Shown one piece after another: positions 53,344-63,671 of a stretch of DNA of 64,000 nucleotides. The translations under genes were made by a program, and so were the position numbers. Source of the stretch: Sphingomonas palmae (GTDB taxonomy: Bacteria > Pseudomonadota > Alphaproteobacteria > Sphingomonadales > Sphingomonadaceae); the NCBI RefSeq assembly GCF_900109565.1, contig NZ_FNZZ01000006.1, positions 152,167 through 216,166 of the forward strand, read 5' to 3'. Below the pieces are notes generated by a model that was not told where the DNA came from, ran no database searches, and saw only the letters and a list, made by a program, of their open reading frames with translations. Within the stretch, counting starts at the first letter, position 1, and each line of letters starts with the position of its first letter.

Positions 53344-54786
53344 TCACGGCCGCGTCACCGATCCGATCTCTTCGGGCGCGTCGGCGACCACTGCGAGCAT
53401 CGTCGCCCAGGCGGCAACATTCTGCTGCAGCTGCGCCGGATCGACGCGGTCGAGCGTGTCGTCGGGCGTATGGTGGACGTCGAAGTAGCGCAGGCCCGAC
53501 TGGTTGAGGTCGACGCCCGCTACGCCGGTCTTGATCGTCGCCTCGATATCCGATCCGTCACCTGCACCCCCGGTTCCGCGCACGATGCCGAGCGGGGCTA
53601 GCGCGCTGGCGAGGCGATCCGAGATCGGCTTGGCGCCCGCCGGTAGCGTCGTTTCGAAGCGCCAGACGCGGTCGGCGCCGAAGTCGCTTTCCGCCGCGAT
53701 CGCGTGGCGCTCCGTGCCGTGCTTCTTCGCGTAATCTTCGCCGCCGAAGCCGCCGACTTCCTCCGCGCCGAACCAGACGACGCGGATCGTGCGGCGCGGG
53801 CGCTTGCCCGAATCGAGGATGCGCTTCGCCGCGGCGGTGGTGATCGCGACGCCGCTGGCATCATCGATCGCGCCGGTGGCGAGATCCCAGCTGTCGAGGT
53901 GGCCACCGATCAGCACGATGCCGGCGCCCGGATCGCTGCCGGGTACCTCGGCGATGACGTTGCCCGATTCGTGGCTCCCGGTCTGCTGCGGTGTGAGGAC
54001 CAGGTGCATGCGGATCGGCTTGCCGCGCTTCGCCATCCGCTCGATCTGCTCGGCATCGGGGACAGCGAGCGCGGCAGCGGGGATCGCGGCGGTGCCGGCG
54101 GGGAAGTTCGTCACGCCGGTGTGCGGCAGCCGGTGCGTGTCGGTGCCGATCGAGCGGATCACGATCGCCGCCGCGCCCTTTGCCGCTGCCATTGCCGGTC
54201 CGGTGAAGCGCGCGGGACCGTTCGCGCCGTAGCTGGAGCCATCCTGCGTCGGCTGCATCGAGTTGCCGATATAGACGATCTTGCCGCGCACGGCGACCGC
54301 GGGTGCGTTGACGAACTCGGTCATGCTCGGGAACACGGCGAGGTCGGCGGTCAGCCCCTGCGCGCCAGTCGAGCCCGAGTTGCCGAGCGCGGCGAGTTTC
54401 AGCTTCTGCGGGAAGGGAGAGACGATCTCGGCTTCCTCGGCGCCGCGCACCCAGACGGGCATCTGATAGGTCTCGATCCGCACGTTCTTGAACCCGAGCG
54501 CCTTGAGCTTTGCGGCGCCCCAGGCCCGCGCACGCGCCTCCGCCTCGGTGCCGGCGAGCCGCTGACCGACCTCGGTCGTCAGTCCCTCGACGATGTCATA
54601 GCCGACCTCGTCCTTCAACGCGGCATCGCGCAGCGCTGCCACGCGCGGGTCGACCGGCGCGGGCGGCGTCGGTGCCGGGCGTGTAACCGCCGGCTGGCCC
54701 GCCGGGCTCGGCGACGGCGGGGTCTGCGCCGCGGCGGGGGCGGACAGGGCGGCAGCGGCACTGGCCGCGAGCAGGATGCACTTCAT
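53344..54786 (-). CDS. M28 family zinc exopeptidase
   Basis: A 480-residue secreted metallopeptidase. The signal peptide ends near APAAAQ (about 21), followed by a Pro-rich linker. A PA-type insertion (about 140–250) precedes the catalytic domain. Zinc ligands are GGHLDSWDLATG (His), IDDASGV (Asp), WFGAEEVGGFGG (Glu pair), ESDFGAD (Asp) and DVHHTPDDTLD (His). It should release N-terminal residues from peptides in the periplasm. The partial peptidase at the window's right end belongs to the same family. Confidence 0.92.
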   Translation of the reverse strand: MKCILLAASAAAALSAPAAAQTPPSPSPAGQPAVTRPAPTPPAPVDPRVAALRDAALKDEVGYDIVEGLTTEVGQRLAGTEAEARARAWGAAKLKALGFKNVRIETYQMPVWVRGAEEAEIVSPFPQKLKLAALGNSGSTGAQGLTADLAVFPSMTEFVNAPAVAVRGKIVYIGNSMQPTQDGSSYGANGPARFTGPAMAAAKGAAAIVIRSIGTDTHRLPHTGVTNFPAGTAAIPAAALAVPDAEQIERMAKRGKPIRMHLVLTPQQTGSHESGNVIAEVPGSDPGAGIVLIGGHLDSWDLATGAIDDASGVAITTAAAKRILDSGKRPRRTIRVVWFGAEEVGGFGGEDYAKKHGTERHAIAAESDFGADRVWRFETTLPAGAKPISDRLASALAPLGIVRGTGGAGDGSDIEATIKTGVAGVDLNQSGLRYFDVHHTPDDTLDRVDPAQLQQNVAAWATMLAVVADAPEEIGSVTRP

Positions 54787-54892
54787 GGAACGAAGGCGTA
54801 ACCGGCACCTGCCGGTTTGCCAACGCCGCGCCGGACGCTTACATATGACGGGAACAATTTTCCCCCAGCATCATCACGCGAGAAGGCGACCC

Positions 54893-56571
<1,679 letters not shown>

Positions 56572-56572
<1 letters not shown>

Positions 56573-57000
56573 TGCGCGGCGCCTCCGGCAACGGCGACGA
56601 TTTGTTGCACTGGCTGGGGGCGGAGGGGATCGTGCCGGTCGAGGGGCCGGGCACGATCGCCGACGTGGCGCTGGTGCGCGGGCTGTTGGTGGATGCGGCG
56701 CGTGAGGGGCGGGCGGTGAGTTATTCCGAGCTGCTGCGCATGCTCGGTCATCGCTTCACGCGACCGAAGATGCGTGCTCTCTGCAAGACGCTCGACGCGA
56801 TCGATCTGGCAGGGGAGAGCGCGGGCGAGCCGGCGCTCGCCGTGCTGGTGGTGCGAGAAGGCGACCGGCTGCCGGGGCAGGGATGGTGGACGACGCTGGC
56901 CGAGCGGCGCGGCTATCGCGGAGCTTGGGAAGGCGGCGAGGCTGAGCGATTCGTTGCCGAGGAGCAGGCGAAGGCGTTCAACTATTGGCGAGGCCGCTGA
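56572..57000 (+). CDS. Conserved hypothetical protein coupled to ettA
   Basis: A 142-residue protein starting at ATG one base inside the ettA stop (TGATG). DVALVRGLLVDAAREGRAVSYSELLRMLG and FTRPKMRALCKTLDAID suggest a small helical, winged-helix-like domain; the C-terminus has GWWTTLAERRGYRGAW. There is no signal or membrane segment. I do not recognise the family. Stop-start coupling to ettA suggests a cytoplasmic role linked to translation. Confidence 0.7.
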
Positions 57001-57003
57001 TGC

Positions 57004-57573
57004 TTAGAGATGGTCGGTCGTGATCGTCAGGTTGGCAATGGTGGCAGCGGTAATCGCATCCCCAAAGGTGATCAGCCTGCGCTCGCGATAGTCGTTCTCG
57101 GGCGACCACATCTGGTGAAGCACTCGACCATTAACGTCGGCGACCCAATATTCCGCCACGCCATGACGCGCGTAAACGGTCGCTTTCAGGGTCAAATCAG
57201 ACCGCAATGTGGTGTCGGCAACCTCCACGACGAGTCGGACGGAATTTAGCGGGATCAGGCCGCTGCCATCAGGTTCGCTCGTGAGGGTGATATCGGGTTC
57301 GGGAACGTTGTTTGGAGGCACGGCGATCGACGCCTCTACCATGATCCCCAACTGTTCTCCCGAGCGCGGCAGAGCGTCCTTGAACGCGTCGTACAATCCC
57401 ATCTTCACGCGCGCGTGCGGCCGGTGTTGCGCATTCATGTAGGTGACCTCACCGTCGATCAGTTCCGTCTTGCCGTAGCCGTCAAAGGCACCGTCGCGAT
57501 CGAGCGACAGGTAATCCTCGACGCGCAGCTTGACGCGTGTCGGCACGTTGGTGATCGGCACATGCTCGGTCAT
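57004..57573 (-). CDS. Uma2 family (DUF820) putative restriction-endonuclease-fold protein
   Basis: A 189-residue PD-(D/E)xK-type protein. YGKTELIDGEVTYM, VPEPDITLTSE, LVVEVADTTLRSDLTLKATVYA and HGVAEYWVADVNG follow the Uma2 order, giving the Asp, Glu and Lys of the nuclease core. Uma2 proteins are abundant in cyanobacteria and scattered elsewhere; their role is not established. It is a solitary gene with no partner methylase or toxin. The base composition is a little less GC-rich than its neighbours, hinting at transfer. Confidence 0.82.
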   Translation of the reverse strand: MTEHVPITNVPTRVKLRVEDYLSLDRDGAFDGYGKTELIDGEVTYMNAQHRPHARVKMGLYDAFKDALPRSGEQLGIMVEASIAVPPNNVPEPDITLTSEPDGSGLIPLNSVRLVVEVADTTLRSDLTLKATVYARHGVAEYWVADVNGRVLHQMWSPENDYRERRLITFGDAITAATIANLTITTDHL

Positions 57574-57615
57574 GGAGGCTAAGCTATCATGCGCTCGCCT
57601 GGGTTCCAACCGCGC

Positions 57616-58098
57616 TCAATCGAGCAGGTGGAGCGGTAGTCGCACGCCCACAACCTCGCGCAGGACGAAGCCCGATTCCATGCTGGTAACGCCGGGCAGG
57701 CGTGACAATTCCTCGCGGTGTACCTCCGCGAAATGCGCCAGATCGCGCGCCTGCACGGTTACGAGATAGTCGTACGATCCCGACATCAGGTCGCAGCGCA
57801 CGACCGAGGGGCTAACCGCGATCGCGTGCTCGAACGCCTCGAGCACGTCCTTGCGCTGACTTTCCAGCGTCATCTTGATGTGCACGGTGGTGCCAAGTCC
57901 AAGGCGTCCGAGATCGAGGCGCGCGGCATAGCCCGCGATCACGCCCGATTCCTCCAGTGCGCGTTGCCGCCTAGCGATGGCGGTCGCGCTGCGACCCAGT
58001 CGTTCGGCAAGCGCGAATGCGGTCGCGCGTGCGTTCTCGACCAAGGCACCGAGCAGACGGCGATCGATGCGATCGGGAAAATCGGATTGCTGCGTCAT
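57616..58098 (-). CDS. Lrp/AsnC family regulator divergent from ald
   Basis: A 160-residue regulator. The helix-turn-helix is DRRLLGALVENARATAFALAERLGRS with the recognition segment ATAIARRQRALEESGVIAGY; the RAM domain starts at LGTTVHIKMTLESQ and ends in SGSYDYLVTVQA. It is divergent from alanine dehydrogenase, the arrangement of AldR-type activators that respond to alanine. ATG 58098 follows the usual position relative to the HTH. Confidence 0.88.
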   Translation of the reverse strand: MTQQSDFPDRIDRRLLGALVENARATAFALAERLGRSATAIARRQRALEESGVIAGYAARLDLGRLGLGTTVHIKMTLESQRKDVLEAFEHAIAVSPSVVRCDLMSGSYDYLVTVQARDLAHFAEVHREELSRLPGVTSMESGFVLREVVGVRLPLHLLD

Positions 58099-58208
58099 CG
58101 CGCCCTTTGATGCAGGAAAGCGGCAACATATCGCAAGAGGGTGACCAGCTTTGCCGAGAAAAGGCGTGCGAGCCGCAGTAAAAGGCAGCAAAGTAGAGGA
58201 GAGTTGAA

Positions 58209-59288
58209 ATGCGCGTCGGTGTGCCCAAAGAAATCAAGAACCACGAATATCGCGTCGGCCTGACGCCTGGCGCGGTGCGCGAATATGTCGCGCACGGCCA
58301 CGAGGTGCTGGTGCAGGCGGGCGCCGGCCTCGGGATCGCCGCGTCGGACGACGTCTACCGCGCCGCCGGTGCCGAGATCGTCGACACGGCCGAGGAAGTG
58401 TTCACGCGCGCGCAGATGATCGTGAAGGTCAAGGAGCCGCAGCCGAGCGAGTGGGTGCAGCTGCGCGACGACCAGATCCTGTTCACTTACCTTCACCTCG
58501 CGCCGGATCCCGAGCAGGCCAAGGGGCTGATGGCATCGGGCGTCACCGCGGTCGCGTACGAGACCGTCACCGACGCGCGCGGCCAGTTGCCGCTGCTCGC
58601 ACCCATGAGCGAGGTGGCGGGCCGACTCTCGATCGAGGCGGCGGGGCACGCGCTCAAGGCACCGAACGGCGGTCGCGGCGTGCTGCTGGGCGGCGTGCCG
58701 GGCGTGCAACCGGGGCGCGTCGTCGTGCTGGGCGGCGGCGTCGTCGGCACGCACGCCGCGCGCATGGCGGTTGGCCTCGGTGCCGAGGTGACGATCATCG
58801 ACCGCTCGATCCCGCGATTGCGCGAGCTCGACGAGCTGTTCGGCGGTCGCGTCCGGACGCGCGTGTCGACGCTCGAATCGATCGAGCAGGAGATCGCCGA
58901 GGCCGACGCGGTGATCGGCGCGGTGCTGATCCCCGGTGCCTCTGCGCCCAAGCTCGTCACGCGCCCGATGCTCAGCCACATGAAGCCGCGCGCAGTGCTG
59001 GTCGACGTGGCCATCGATCAGGGCGGCTGTTTCGAGACCAGCCACGCGACGACGCATGCCGAGCCGACCTACGAAGTCGACGGCGTGATCCATTACTGCG
59101 TCGCCAACATGCCCGGCGCGGTGCCGCTGACCTCCAGCCACGCGCTCAACAACGCGACGCTGCCCTACGGCCTCGCGCTCGCCGACAAGGGCTATGCGGC
59201 GTGCGAGGAAAACCCAGGGCTGATGGAAGGCCTGAACGTGCGCGGCGGCAAGATCGTCAACAAGGTCGTGGCGGACGCGCTCGCCTGA
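58209..59288 (+). CDS. ald: Alanine dehydrogenase
   Basis: A 359-residue NAD-dependent alanine dehydrogenase. MRVGVPKEIKNHEYRVGLTP opens it, VKVKEPQPSEW includes the substrate-binding Lys and LFTYLHLAPDPE the catalytic His region. The Rossmann site is VVVLGGGVVGTHAARMAVGLGA (split after the third Gly), and VDVAIDQGGCFET and VANMPGAVPLTSS are conserved. It converts L-alanine to pyruvate and ammonia. ATG follows GAGGAGAG. It is slightly shorter than the usual 370 residues, trimmed at the C-terminus. The divergent Lrp-type gene is its probable regulator. Confidence 0.95.
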   Translation: MRVGVPKEIKNHEYRVGLTPGAVREYVAHGHEVLVQAGAGLGIAASDDVYRAAGAEIVDTAEEVFTRAQMIVKVKEPQPSEWVQLRDDQILFTYLHLAPDPEQAKGLMASGVTAVAYETVTDARGQLPLLAPMSEVAGRLSIEAAGHALKAPNGGRGVLLGGVPGVQPGRVVVLGGGVVGTHAARMAVGLGAEVTIIDRSIPRLRELDELFGGRVRTRVSTLESIEQEIAEADAVIGAVLIPGASAPKLVTRPMLSHMKPRAVLVDVAIDQGGCFETSHATTHAEPTYEVDGVIHYCVANMPGAVPLTSSHALNNATLPYGLALADKGYAACEENPGLMEGLNVRGGKIVNKVVADALA

Positions 59289-59306
59289 TCAGGCTCGAGT
59301 GAGAAA

Positions 59307-59338
59307 GGGCGGCGCGTCGGTGACGTGTCGCCCTTTTT
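59307..59338 (+). terminator. Intrinsic terminator of ald
   Basis: GGGCGGCGCGTC pairs with GACGTGTCGCCC (12 bp, two G·U) around a 3-base loop, followed by TTTTT. It begins 18 bp after the ald stop and ends 4 bp before the convergent nuclease gene's stop. Confidence 0.88.
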
Positions 59339-59342
59339 CGTG

Positions 59343-60155
59343 TCAGCGGCGCTTGCGCGGGGCGGCGAATAGCGCGTTCAGATAGTCGGCCAGGCGGACG
59401 CCGCCCATCTCGAGCCGCTGCTCCACGCGCGCCTTGTTCTGGTAGACGTAGGCGTAGGACAGCGCCGGGTCGCGCGGGTAGATCTGGTCGCGCAGCGCCG
59501 TGCTCTCCGCGATCCAGACGGTCGGATCGATGCTCGCCCAGGCGCGGCGATCCGCGGGGGTGATCCGCGCGCCGAGCCACGCCGCCAGTTCGCTATACGA
59601 CAGCTGCTCGTCGTCGATCAGTCCCGAGTCCCACACCGAGTGCAGGTTGGTCGGCTTGCCGAAGAAGGTGACCGCGACCTCGTTACCGCCCTTGTCGTCG
59701 CCCTTTCCGGCGTGGAGCGGCTGGTGCAGGTCGCCGATGATGTGGATGATGAAGCGCAGCGCAGCCTGGCGCTCGGCGAGTGGCTTGCTCCTGTCCTTCA
59801 CCGTTGCCGTGAAGCCGCGCAGCGCGGTCACGGCGTCACCCTCGGGCGGCGGCGTCACTTGCGCGTAGGTCTTGCCGGGTGGCACCGTCACGTAATGCCA
59901 CGGCGTCGAGTGCTGCCAATAATCGTCGGGTGCCGAGCGCATGAAATCGGGCCAGTTCGAGGCTTCAGCCATTGTCTCGACGCCCAGGATGCCGCGCACG
60001 CCGGCGCGCGCGGCCGGTGTCAGCAACGGATCGGCGATCGCGCCGACGACGCGGTGTCCGGTCTTGCCCCAGGCGAGCGCGGGGCTGGGCAGCGCGGAGA
60101 GCACGAGGGTCATGGCCGGGATCAGAGCGCGGGCGGGGCGGCGGAGGTATCGCAT
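59343..60155 (-). CDS. Secreted S1/P1-type nuclease
   Basis: A 270-residue zinc nuclease. The signal peptide ends SPALA, leaving Trp as the mature N-terminus (WGKTGHRVVG), which is the zinc-binding residue of P1/S1 nucleases. HSTPWHYV, IIHIIGDLHQPLHAGKGDD and NLHSVWDSGLI supply the remaining His and Asp ligands of the trinuclear site. It would hydrolyse single-stranded nucleic acid or 3'-nucleotides outside the cytoplasm, as in phosphate scavenging. ATG 60155 gives a well-formed signal peptide. Confidence 0.92.
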   Translation of the reverse strand: MRYLRRPARALIPAMTLVLSALPSPALAWGKTGHRVVGAIADPLLTPAARAGVRGILGVETMAEASNWPDFMRSAPDDYWQHSTPWHYVTVPPGKTYAQVTPPPEGDAVTALRGFTATVKDRSKPLAERQAALRFIIHIIGDLHQPLHAGKGDDKGGNEVAVTFFGKPTNLHSVWDSGLIDDEQLSYSELAAWLGARITPADRRAWASIDPTVWIAESTALRDQIYPRDPALSYAYVYQNKARVEQRLEMGGVRLADYLNALFAAPRKRR

Positions 60156-60342
60156 GCGGGTGCCCGTGCCACAGGATTGTGACCGCGTCATGATCGGATC
60201 TGCGCGATCACGCGGCACCGGCCTCGTTGCTGCTACGGAACGTTTACCGACGCTGCCGGGTTGACGAAGCCGCTGCCGGAGGACGCCAGTGTCTTGCGGT
60301 GCCTTGTCGGGCGCGCTCGCGCGCCGTGTTTCGGGAGGATGT

Positions 60343-60708
60343 ATGAAGAAGGTTCATTTCGGTCTGGCGATGGCTATCGCGGCGATGCCGCTGGCGGCGT
60401 GCAGCGAGCGCGCGCAGGAACAGACCTCGCAGGCCGCGGACGCGATCGGCGACGATGCCAAGAACCTCGGCTCCCGCGCGGCGGCGGCGACCGACCGCGC
60501 CGCCGACGATGTCGCGGCCGCCGCCGACCGCGCGGGCGAGAAGATCGACCGAGCGGGCGACCGCGCCGCCGCTGAGTCCAAGGAAGCCGCCCGCAACGCC
60601 GATGCCGCCGCCGACCGCGCGGGTGAGAACATCGAGCGCGCCGGCGATCGTGCCGCCGATCGCACCGGTGCGGCGCTGCAGAACGCCGGATCCGCGATCC
60701 GCGACTGA
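60343..60708 (+). CDS. Small lipoprotein with Ala/Asp/Arg heptad-like repeats
   Basis: A 121-residue protein starting behind GGGAGGAT. The signal ends in lipobox LAAC (Cys about 20). The rest is built of an 11-residue-like repeat around AADRAGEKIDRAGDRA, with three to four copies, predicted as a long amphipathic helix. Such LEA/apolipoprotein-like helices are seen in small envelope stress proteins. Its composition resembles the lipoproteins at 52664 and 52940, though it has a different repeat. Confidence 0.75.
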   Translation: MKKVHFGLAMAIAAMPLAACSERAQEQTSQAADAIGDDAKNLGSRAAAATDRAADDVAAAADRAGEKIDRAGDRAAAESKEAARNADAAADRAGENIERAGDRAADRTGAALQNAGSAIRD

Positions 60709-60716
60709 TCCGGCGC

Positions 60717-60747
60717 GACCGGCAGCGTGTCGGGCACGCTGCCGGTC
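60717..60747. terminator. Long perfect hairpin after the lipoprotein gene
   Basis: GACCGGCAGCGTG and CACGCTGCCGGTC form a perfect 13-bp stem with a 5-base loop, 9 bp after the stop at 60708. The nearest T-run is about 14 bp further on, so termination efficiency is uncertain. Confidence 0.6.
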
Positions 60748-60787
60748 ATGCGGTTGTAGCTGTTTTAAATAGCAACCCGACGGAGGG

Positions 60788-60832
60788 TGGTGGGCGCACT
60801 TGGGCTCGAACCAAGGACCCGCTGATTAAGAG
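60788..60832 (-). other. tRNA-Lys(CTT) 3' fragment, putative attachment site
   Basis: On the minus strand 45 bases match the 3' part of a tRNA-Lys: anticodon loop CTCTTAA, 3' anticodon stem TCAGC, T-arm CTTGG-TTCGAGC-CCAAG, 3' acceptor strand TGCGCCC, discriminator A and encoded CCA. The 5' anticodon-stem strand should be GCTGA but is CGATG, and no D-arm or 5' acceptor strand follows. Identity therefore ends at the anticodon loop, a usual crossover point for tyrosine integrases. This is the expected displaced 3' remnant at one end of an integrated element. Confidence 0.8.
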
Positions 60833-61104
60833 CATCGAGACTAGTTACGTAGCGCAACGCTAAATTGACTTTTCGAACTTATTGTTTCCGCCATGTACAG
60901 TCGGGCTTAGCATTAGCGTAACATAAGGTTGCTTCTAGTTGCACACCGTAGCTCGTAAGCGATACCTCAGCGTTACCTCAACCGAGTCAGCGGGTGTCAA
61001 CTTTAACTCGACTTTATGCCGCCAAGTGTCCATTTTGGCCCCTTCTTGCGAGCTCCTTACATTCGTTATAGATGGTCTGCCTCTTTTTACGAGAGGTAGA
61101 AGGT

Positions 61105-62337
61105 ATGCCAACTGTAAAGCTCACAAAAAAGTACATCGAGTCGATCGTTCCCACAGATAGAGTTATCGAATACGTGGATGCCTACTGTCCGGGATTGAGG
61201 TTAACCTCCAGGCCCACAGGCACGCTTACCTTCGTGGCTAGGCTCCGCATCAACGGTAAGGCAAAGAAGTACACCTTGGGTCAGTTTCCTAGGCATTCGC
61301 TTGAGGAAGCCCGCGAGTGGGCCATGAACATTGGTCGTAATCGCGATCTCGGGATTGACGTCATCGAGGAGTCAAGGATCCAGGAGCAGGCTGAGCAGAA
61401 GCGCCGTGAGCGTGACTGCGACTGGATGTTTGAGCAGTACATGCTTCATGAGGGGGCGAGTCGTAGATCCGCGGCGGAGAAGCGACGGCTGTACCGCCGT
61501 GACATCAGTCCGGTAATTGGAGGGCGATCGTATTTTGACATTTCACATAATGACCTTGCACATATTCTTCAGAGCAAGCTGTTAACAGCTCCAAGCATCT
61601 CCAACGGCCTTCAGAGCCTCATTCGGCGCTGGTTTCGGTGGGCGGTGACAAAGGGAAGGCACATCACTGAGTTGACCTGCGACCCTTCCGTGGATTTGAC
61701 GAAGCTCCACGAACTGCAATCACGAGGGCGCGTATTATCGGATCATGAGATTGCCCTGTTTTTTCAGGCGCTCGACGAACGTAACTCTCCTTTTAACGAG
61801 CCGCTCCTTTTAGCGCTTCATACTGGAGTTCGCCGCGGTGAAGCTTTCGGGATGCGCTGGTCGGAACTCGATATGAATCGCGGAGACTGGCTTATTCCCA
61901 AGCATCGGACGAAGACCAACGTAGAGCTTCTATTGCCACTACCAGCGATCATGACCGATATGCTTGAACTTGCGGCATCGCGACGCAGGAAAGGTGTTGA
62001 GCTGGTTTGGCCAAGTCAAAGCAATCCGGCGAATGCCATGAGTGGTTTTAGCAAAATTACGAAGACCTTGAACGAAGCCATGAGCACGGCGGCGGCCCAA
62101 GTTGGTATCGATGTTGAGCCGTGGAGCATTCACGATCTGCGACGTACGCTTGCCACTGGCATGTACGGCTTATTGGACGAGAACGATCAACCACTTATTC
62201 CACCACACGTCGTCGAGAGGGTGGTCAATCACAAGCTACCCGGCGTGCAGGGCGTGTACAACAGGCACGCGTACTATGCCGAGAAGCGGGCTGCTCTGAG
62301 GATTTGGGCAGCTCACCTTGCGCGGTTGCGCATGTAG
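61105..62337 (+). CDS. Tyrosine-type site-specific integrase (P4-like)
   Basis: A 410-residue tyrosine recombinase. The N-terminal DUF4102-like arm-binding part has PGLRLTSRPTGTLTFVARLR and YTLGQFPRHSLEEARE; a SAM-like core-binding domain spans about 100–185. Catalytic residues are Arg243 (HTGVRRGE), Lys270, His343 and Arg346 (HDLRRTLAT), His376 (VVNHKL) and nucleophile Tyr385 (GVYNRHAY). All are intact, so the enzyme is probably active. ATG 61105 behind AGAAGG is preferred over the upstream in-frame start. The gene points away from the tRNA fragment; the 272 bp between them is AT-richer and should hold its promoter and arm sites. Confidence 0.93.
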   Translation: MPTVKLTKKYIESIVPTDRVIEYVDAYCPGLRLTSRPTGTLTFVARLRINGKAKKYTLGQFPRHSLEEAREWAMNIGRNRDLGIDVIEESRIQEQAEQKRRERDCDWMFEQYMLHEGASRRSAAEKRRLYRRDISPVIGGRSYFDISHNDLAHILQSKLLTAPSISNGLQSLIRRWFRWAVTKGRHITELTCDPSVDLTKLHELQSRGRVLSDHEIALFFQALDERNSPFNEPLLLALHTGVRRGEAFGMRWSELDMNRGDWLIPKHRTKTNVELLLPLPAIMTDMLELAASRRRKGVELVWPSQSNPANAMSGFSKITKTLNEAMSTAAAQVGIDVEPWSIHDLRRTLATGMYGLLDENDQPLIPPHVVERVVNHKLPGVQGVYNRHAYYAEKRAALRIWAAHLARLRM

Positions 62338-63017
62338 GTTTCGCACGATCAAGGGCTATGAGTGGAGAGCTGATTGTCCTCGGCGTGAAGGACGGTTTCT
62401 CCACTCACCTAGCGTCACGGTGGTCGGCGAGCAGTCGATGCAACTTCAGACACGCAAATGGCGGCAAGGATCAAGGTTCTTGCCCTACCATGCGAGAGAC
62501 TGTCCCATGACAGTAACGCGTTTCCACGTCTACGCCGAAGCGGCTGTGCTCCGTAGTGGCATGCACAGACGTAGCGGGTGTTTGGCAGCCAGGGGTGTCG
62601 CACCGACGAGTTCGGGAACGTTCTTTTGATCAGCGACATCTAGCTGCGCAGTTGGCGCCAGCGATCTTGCGATGAGCAGTCAGGTAAGCGTCGAAGTTGG
62701 CACGAAATCCTGTGTGGTCGTCTGCATTGTGAGCGTCGCAGCGCCGCCGGCTACGACAGCTATCCCTTCCGCCGTCTTCGGCGTCGCCCACTGTTGAACT
62801 CGCGCTTTGGCTTCGATCAGCGTGTCCTTACCTGAAGCGTATCCTGTAGCGGTTTTCAAAAAAAACGAACCTTCTGCATTCTTCGATGCCAAACGGGAAC
62901 ATCAGGGACCTAGTAGTGTGATCGCTCACCGCTTTCTCGCAGTCAGATCCGCAAAGTGGGTGCACAAACCGCGCATGTCCATCATGCTCTCTCCCTAATC
63001 GTACTAGAGGCAATATT
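62338..63017. other. Gene-poor stretch inside the element
   Basis: About 680 bp with no convincing gene. Several frames of 60–100 codons exist but none has both a good start and protein-like composition. The best candidate is on the minus strand: a GTG at about 62955 opens a frame that would continue into a second open frame ending at 62680 only if the 8-A run at 62858–62865 had one base fewer. It may be a decayed gene or regulatory DNA of the element. Confidence 0.4.
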
Positions 63018-63608
63018 ATGTCATTTTCAGCACTTCTATCTTCAGACCCGATCAATACTCGTACGGTCGCTCAGGCGGTTTACACGCCTCGGCAGGTGAT
63101 CGAGCTTGCGGGTATTCTCGAAAAGGGTAACGTGGGGTTCTGCGATCTTTATGAGAGCCTCAATCTAGGGTTCGGTCGAGACACGAACGTCGCTTACGCA
63201 CTCGCGATGATGGTGTTTTCATCTGCTGCAAAGGCTGGCTTTCCGATGAATATGGTAAGCAAGCCCGCTAGTTCATTGATCCTGCATGGGCTTAAGCAGC
63301 TCATGGGGGACGCTACGAAATGGAAAAACACCGAAGGTCATCAACCAGAGAAGAGCGTCCAACAGTGGTTCGAAGAGAACGGTGCTCAGCACCAAGCGCG
63401 GCAAGCTTATCAGCTGCTTGGTCTTCACGAGCGCGTGACTAATCGGTTTATGGCATTTGATGGACGATGTGTCTTTGCTGCTGAAGACGCAAACAGGCTC
63501 TTCGATGGTGTGCAGCGTGCCACACTTTCGGTGCTTGACGTTGTGCCAATCGTGCATCGACTATCAAATTACCGACAAGGTCCGCTTTTTACGCTGCAAA
63601 AGAAATAG
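63018..63608 (+). CDS. Unrecognised cargo protein of the integrative element
   Basis: A 196-residue soluble protein with no signal or membrane segment. The ATG follows AGAGGCA at 8-bp spacing. The sequence is mixed α/β-like: PRQVIELAGILEKGNVGFCD, NVAYALAMMVFSSAAKAGFP, then EKSVQQWFEENGAQHQARQA and LSVLDVVPIVHRLSNYRQG. No catalytic motif stands out and I recognise no family. The codon use is lower in GC than the host's, as for the integrase. As the only clear cargo gene it could be a defence, regulatory or maintenance factor, but the sequence does not say which. Confidence 0.75.
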   Translation: MSFSALLSSDPINTRTVAQAVYTPRQVIELAGILEKGNVGFCDLYESLNLGFGRDTNVAYALAMMVFSSAAKAGFPMNMVSKPASSLILHGLKQLMGDATKWKNTEGHQPEKSVQQWFEENGAQHQARQAYQLLGLHERVTNRFMAFDGRCVFAAEDANRLFDGVQRATLSVLDVVPIVHRLSNYRQGPLFTLQKK

Positions 63609-63671
63609 GATAATCGACGCGGAACGCAGGCCTCGTCGGCTTCTCGCCGATCTTGGTGTACTCGACACGAG

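Noticed and set aside
60788..60865. Complete tRNA-Lys gene
   Set aside because: Only the 3' part from the anticodon loop is present; no 5' acceptor strand or D-arm pairs with it.
62318..62639. Overlapping frames of 74–103 codons on both strands after the integrase
   Set aside because: No ribosome site or protein-like composition; one is only an antisense or overlapping frame of the other.
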